From: Bacteroidota bacterium
GTDB taxonomy: Bacteria > Bacteroidota > Bacteroidia > UKL13-3
Assembly (NCBI GenBank): GCA_034439655.1
Contig: JAWXAU010000108.1
Coordinates: forward strand, 1 to 34,837
Direction of reading: 5' to 3'
DNA: 34,837 nt
Below the pieces are notes generated by a model. It saw only the letters and a list, made by a program, of their open reading frames with translations, was not told the DNA's origin and did no database searches. Shown here piece by piece: positions 31,776-34,837 of the stretch. Each line of letters starts with the position of its first letter. Positions within the stretch are counted from its first letter, which is position 1. Both the position numbers and the translations under genes were made by a program.

Positions 31776-31806
31776 TTTGTCGCTTTGGCAAAAGTCCTTA
31801 TTTTTG
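31776..31806 (+). promoter_or_regulatory. Promoter of the tRNA-Phe/tRNA-Gln genes
   Basis: A -33 TTTG at 31776-31779, a 19-base spacer and a -7 TATTTTTG at 31799-31806 fit the Bacteroidota sigma factor consensus. Transcription would begin near 31812, inside or beside the hairpin at 31810-31826, about 36 bases before tRNA-Phe. Confidence 0.55.
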
Positions 31807-31847
31807 CATCCCGATTTTGTATCGGGACTTTAAACCGAAAACAAATT

Positions 31848-31920
31848 GGTGCGGTAGCTCAGTTGGTAGAGCAAAGGACTGAAAATCCTTGTGTCGCCGG
31901 TTCGATCCCGGCCCACACCA
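31848..31920 (+). tRNA. tRNA-Phe (GAA)
   Basis: 73 bases fold as a cloverleaf: acceptor GGTGCGG with CCACACC, D arm GCTC/GAGC, anticodon arm AAGGA/TCCTT with loop CTGAAAA (anticodon GAA), T arm GCCGG/CCGGC with TTCGATC, and discriminator A. CCA is not fully encoded. The fifth acceptor pair is C-A, a mismatch; a T at that position would restore it. Confidence 0.93.
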
Positions 31921-31935
31921 CAAGAAAGTATACAT

Positions 31936-32006
31936 TGCCCGATCGTCTAATGGCAGGACTTCAGATTTTGATTCTGACTGTGTTGGTTCGAATCCAGCTC
32001 GGGCAA
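31936..32006 (+). tRNA. tRNA-Gln (TTG)
   Basis: 71 bases: acceptor TGCCCGA/TCGGGCA, anticodon stem TCAGA/TCTGA with loop TTTTGAT (anticodon TTG), T loop TTCGAAT, and discriminator A. It lies 15 bases after tRNA-Phe and 23 bases before prs, so the three genes may share a transcript. Confidence 0.94.
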
Positions 32007-32029
32007 CTTTAACACAATAACCATACAGT

Positions 32030-33010
32030 ATGATGCAGCCCATATCCAATCAGGTTAAATTATTTTCGGGCACGCACTCTCATTATCTTGCTGAACAAAT
32101 CGCACAACACCATGGCTCTCAGCTTGGGCAGTTAAGTATTCTGCGTTTTGCCGATGGCGAATTTCAACCTTCTATCGACGAAACGGTTCGTGGTTGCGAT
32201 GTGTTTTTTATTCAAAGCACTTTTGCTCCTGCCGATAATTTGATGGAAATATTATTGTTTATTGATGCAGCCAAACGAGCTTCGGCACATTATATAACTG
32301 CAGTGATTCCTTATTTCGGAATGGCCCGGCAAGACCGTAAAGACAAGCCCCGTGTATCTATCGGAGCTAAACTAGTCGCCGAATTATTGCATACTGCAGG
32401 TGCCAGCCGTGTAATGACCATGGACTTGCATGCAGGACAAATACAAGGATTTTTCGACGTACCTGTCGATCATTTAGATGCATCAGTAGTATTTGTTCCT
32501 TATATAAGAAGTTTAAATTTACCCAACCTTATTATAGCGGCCCCCGATATGGGTGGTACCGCCCGTGCCCGTGTATTTGCCAAAGCACTTAATGCCGATA
32601 TGGTAATATGCGATAAGGAACGCAAACGTGCCAATGAGATTGCCTCCATGACCGTGATAGGTGATGTAACCAGTGCCGATGTGGTATTGGTGGACGACTT
32701 AATAGATACTGGAGGCACACTTTCCAAATCGGCGAAGATGCTGATGGACCGTGGTGCTAAAAGTGTGAGAGCGGTGTGTACGCATCCTGTATTATCAGGT
32801 CAGGCTTATGAAACTATTGAAAATTCTGTGCTCACCGAATTAATTGTATGCGATACCATTCCTTTGAAAAAGCATGTAGATAAAATAAAGGTATTGTCGG
32901 TGGCACCGCTTTTTGCCAATGCTATCCGCTCGGTTAATGAGCATACCTCCATCAGTTCGCTGTTCGATATGAACGGGAATAAGGTGCAGATTCAGGAGAA
33001 ATTGGTTTAA
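32030..33010 (+). CDS. prs: Ribose-phosphate pyrophosphokinase (PRPP synthase)
   Basis: PRPP synthase joins ribose 5-phosphate with the pyrophosphate of ATP, supplying PRPP for nucleotide, histidine and tryptophan synthesis. The 326 residues start with KLFSGTHSHYLAEQIA, carry FADGEFQPSIDETVRG, the flexible loop PYFGMARQDRKDKPR and the PRPP-binding loop VVLVDDLIDTGGTLS. Two adjacent ATG codons (32030 and 32033) can start it. The tRNA genes are only 23 bases away, with no promoter visible between. A weak AT-rich hairpin follows the stop. Confidence 0.95.
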   Translation: MMQPISNQVKLFSGTHSHYLAEQIAQHHGSQLGQLSILRFADGEFQPSIDETVRGCDVFFIQSTFAPADNLMEILLFIDAAKRASAHYITAVIPYFGMARQDRKDKPRVSIGAKLVAELLHTAGASRVMTMDLHAGQIQGFFDVPVDHLDASVVFVPYIRSLNLPNLIIAAPDMGGTARARVFAKALNADMVICDKERKRANEIASMTVIGDVTSADVVLVDDLIDTGGTLSKSAKMLMDRGAKSVRAVCTHPVLSGQAYETIENSVLTELIVCDTIPLKKHVDKIKVLSVAPLFANAIRSVNEHTSISSLFDMNGNKVQIQEKLV

Positions 33011-33032
33011 AGTATTTTTTTGAAACTTTAAA
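33006..33032 (+). terminator. Weak AT hairpin after prs
   Basis: TTTAAAGT (33006-33013) and ACTTTAAA (33025-33032) flank an 11-base spacer that contains seven T residues. The stem overlaps the prs stop. It is weak because it lacks G-C pairs. Confidence 0.3.
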
Positions 33033-33185
33033 GACTACTTGTTCGTTTTGGTATAGATATTTATATTAAATATTGAAAGCTAAAACTTTATAGCTATTTT
33101 ACTGTTAAAAATATTGTTAATATTATTATTAATAAATTGGATTATATAATCAAACTAGTATTAATTTCGCTCCTTTAAAATAATT

Positions 33186-33906
33186 ATGAATTTAAAACAA
33201 AGAGAACTCTTTAGTAAAACAAAATTACTGAGGCGATTTGTCAATTCACTTTTAAAGAACATATAAACTCCGATTTGTATGTGAAATTTGCTGAAAGAAT
33301 TAACTCTAAATATTCGAATATTTTAGAAATCCCTCTTATACATTTTAATTTCAATCTTCAGGACCAAAATTCTTCTCAAGTAAATTTAAATGGTCTTAGA
33401 ATTTCTAATAATGAGAAGGATAAAATAGTTCAAATTTTTACAGATAATTTATCAATACATCAAGTTGGGAATTATCAAAAGTGGGAAATTTTTAGCGAAG
33501 ATGTTTATTATATTTTAAATGAATTCCAAAAGGAGATTCCAGCATAAATTGGACGGATAGATATAAGAACAATTAATATTTTTGATTTTGATTTTGATCC
33601 TCGTAAATATTTCCATGTAGCAATGAATTACCCCAAAGAGTTTATTCAAAATTCTAATTATCAATATAGTTAGATCAAATATATGAACCGGGTAAGAGTG
33701 CTGGAGTTTTAAGGGGTAATTATTTGAGGGAAGAAGGACAAAATAAATTTATACTTGACCTTAGTTTTATTAACTGGTTTTTGGAAGATGATATTACAAT
33801 AAACGATACAATACAAATTAAACAAATTCTAGGAATAGGTCATATGAAGTTGTATAATTTATTTAACGAGGCAATTACTCAAGAAACAAAAAACTTAATA
33901 AGATAA
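33186..33906 (+). pseudogene. Broken TIGR04255-like gene
   Basis: Pieces in different frames add up to one TIGR04255-type protein of about 240 residues. The start is MNLKQRELFSKTK (33186), then, after one missing A, KITEAICQFTFKEHINSDLY. The next long piece has NGLRISNNEKDKIVQIF and runs to TAA at 33545-33547. The same frame continues as IGRIDIRTINIFDFDFDP. Another frameshift near 33670 leads to LREEGQNKFILDLSFINWF and TQETKNLIR at 33906. The order matches the family (ITEAI..., then a strand with VQLF, then IxRIxLRYIN, then the C-terminal helix). At least two frameshifts and one stop make it nonfunctional unless they are sequence errors. The family's function is unknown. Confidence 0.7.
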
Positions 33907-33908
33907 AA

Positions 33909-34418
33909 ATGACAGATTATAAAGAACACAAAATAAATGTTGAATTCTGCATTAAAAGCGAGGATAATACTATTTTGAATTTTAATCCTATCGTTGGAGA
34001 AAATGATAATTCAATATCTGTAACTAATCATCCAACTTCTTCTTATAGAACATCAAGAAATTTTTTAAATGAGAGTATTACATTACCCTCTAGAAAAATG
34101 CGTTTACTTCAAGGTGCTGTTGCATTGAATCATGTTTATAAAGAATTAGAGTTAGATAATCCATCTGTTATTTTAACAGCAATTAATATATTACAAAAGT
34201 GTATTATTAATAATATCTCACAAATTGAAATATCTAAAACAGGAAATAAAGAAATTCTAATATATAAACAAAAATCTAGTGGCTTTTCTAATATATTAAT
34301 TGACGAAGATGGAGATGTGTCTTATGTATTTGTTGGGAAGAAATTAGGGGAAGAAAAAACTGCATATTTTTCAAAACAAAAAGGACTAGATTATCAAAAG
34401 ATAGCAGAACTTCTTTAA
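33909..34418 (+). CDS. Hypothetical protein beside the TIGR04255-like gene
   Basis: A 169-residue protein, intact, starting two bases after the end of the broken gene. It is rich in Ile, Asn, Ser and Lys, soluble, and has no signal peptide. A helical patch with RLLQGAVALNHVYKELELDNPSVI is followed by beta strands with LIYKQKSSGFSNILIDEDGDVSYVFVG. I do not recognise the family. The close spacing suggests that it was cotranslated with the TIGR04255-like protein, so it may be its partner. Its Ile-Tyr codon use (ATA TAT) is like that of the chromosome body. Confidence 0.55.
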   Translation: MTDYKEHKINVEFCIKSEDNTILNFNPIVGENDNSISVTNHPTSSYRTSRNFLNESITLPSRKMRLLQGAVALNHVYKELELDNPSVILTAINILQKCIINNISQIEISKTGNKEILIYKQKSSGFSNILIDEDGDVSYVFVGKKLGEEKTAYFSKQKGLDYQKIAELL

Positions 34419-34425
34419 TTCTTAT

Positions 34426-34837
34426 ATGGCGTGTTCAGAAACTAGCATACCAGTGTATCTGCATTTTTCGTCTGAGAAAAAAGTATATAAACCCAAAGAT
34501 TTTTTATTTTATCATATACTTTATAGAACAGGATTTAAAGAGAGAGATAATCCTTTTGAGTTTCCCAATACTCTAACAGCTTTTTCTGTTGTTAGTCTAA
34601 ATTTATCCATAGGAAGGATGTGCTTTCTGTTGTTCAAACTTTAGCTACTAATCCAGATTAAATGGGGAATCATGTATACTTTGGCACAATAAAGAAGATA
34701 AAAACTATTAAAGTAATAGTACATTATATTCACGATACTTGTGGAGGTGAACATGTCATAACTACTGCTTTTGTTCATTCACCTCTACCGTGTAATTACT
34801 CACATTGTGAAATTTTAATCAAACCTTGCTCTAAAGA
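34426..34837 (+). pseudogene. Broken gene of unknown function, cut by the window edge
   Basis: MACSETSIPVYLHF begins at 34426. The reading runs for about 60 residues, then shifts frame near 34615 to give RKDVLSVVQTLATNPD, stops at TAA, and the same frame continues from ATG 34662 (MGNHVYFGTIKKIKTIK, and then DTCGGEHVITTAFVHS) to the edge. The pieces read like one protein with several Cys and His residues (HDTCGGEH, CNYSHCE), but I recognise no family. Two separate genes with the second partial remain possible. Confidence 0.4.

Larger units (their letters stand above)
31427..31847. other. Gap between tag and the tRNA genes
   Basis: A 421-base region without a convincing gene. It holds the likely tag -7 element (31450-31457), a CCGCC-TTT-GGCGG hairpin (31527-31539), the second copy of the 23-base dispersed repeat, the tRNA promoter, and the hairpin CCCGAT/ATCGGG (31810-31826). 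A frame at 31548-31775 on the minus strand overlaps the repeat and has no protein character. Confidence 0.55.

Noticed and set aside
31785-32012. Open frames across the tRNA genes on both strands
   Set aside because: They are shadows of two well-folded tRNA genes.
1-34837. CRISPR array, rRNA genes or a complete insertion sequence
   Set aside because: No regularly spaced repeats, no rRNA-like sequence and no transposase gene are seen.

Overview
The window looks like chromosomal DNA of a member of the Bacteroidota, probably near Chitinophagales or Sphingobacteriales. This rests on AT-rich composition, very few Shine-Dalgarno sites, several TAnnTTTG-type -7 promoter elements, a CoxB whose CuA site reads CNKICG, a RemB/Wzi-like outer-membrane protein, a GNAT-nitrilase fusion and a DUF6913-like gene next to dapA. 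No species can be named from the sequence alone.

Layout. (1) 1-5123: a tight plus-strand cluster of a gene tail, a divergent Hsp70, a pseudokinase-AAA+ ATPase fusion, a TerB-like protein and a small membrane protein. The genes overlap or nearly touch, and their codon habits differ from the rest of the window. This is the best candidate for an undescribed system, perhaps a chaperone/unfoldase stress or defence module. (2) 5124-5877: a 754-base gap full of hairpins and dispersed repeats. (3) 5878-12724: an aa3-type cytochrome c oxidase operon, coxB-coxA-ctaB-two subunit III-like genes-subunit IV-SCO1. (4) 12725-14893: tRNA hydroxylase MiaE between two decayed surface-protein genes and repeats. 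(5) 14894-22363: an apparent operon topA, SirB1-like, DUF6913-like, dapA, RemB/Wzi-like and a short-chain dehydrogenase, closed by a large hairpin. (6) 22429-23409: a stand-alone RhuM-Fic gene. (7) 23427-25578: a DbpA-type RNA helicase divergent from a DsbA/FrnE-like gene with a five-base repeat expansion near its start. (8) 30684 down to 25675, minus strand: GNAT-nitrilase, carboxypeptidase-regulatory-like lipo/secreted protein, glycosyltransferase, flippase and a small unknown protein, spaced like one operon. (9) 30857-33010: 3-methyladenine DNA glycosylase I, tRNA-Phe, tRNA-Gln and prs. (10) 33186-34837: a decaying region with a broken TIGR04255-like gene, an intact unknown gene and a broken gene running off the edge.

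How the genes work together: CtaB makes heme O for the oxidase, SCO1 helps load copper into CoxB, and CoxA/B with the subunit III/IV proteins form the proton-pumping terminal oxidase. DapA opens the lysine/diaminopimelate branch. The glycosyltransferase, flippase and Wzi/RemB-like protein point to surface polysaccharide or cell-envelope work. Several genes carry frameshifts or stops close to short repeats; these may be real decay or variation, or sequencing error, and raw reads would decide.
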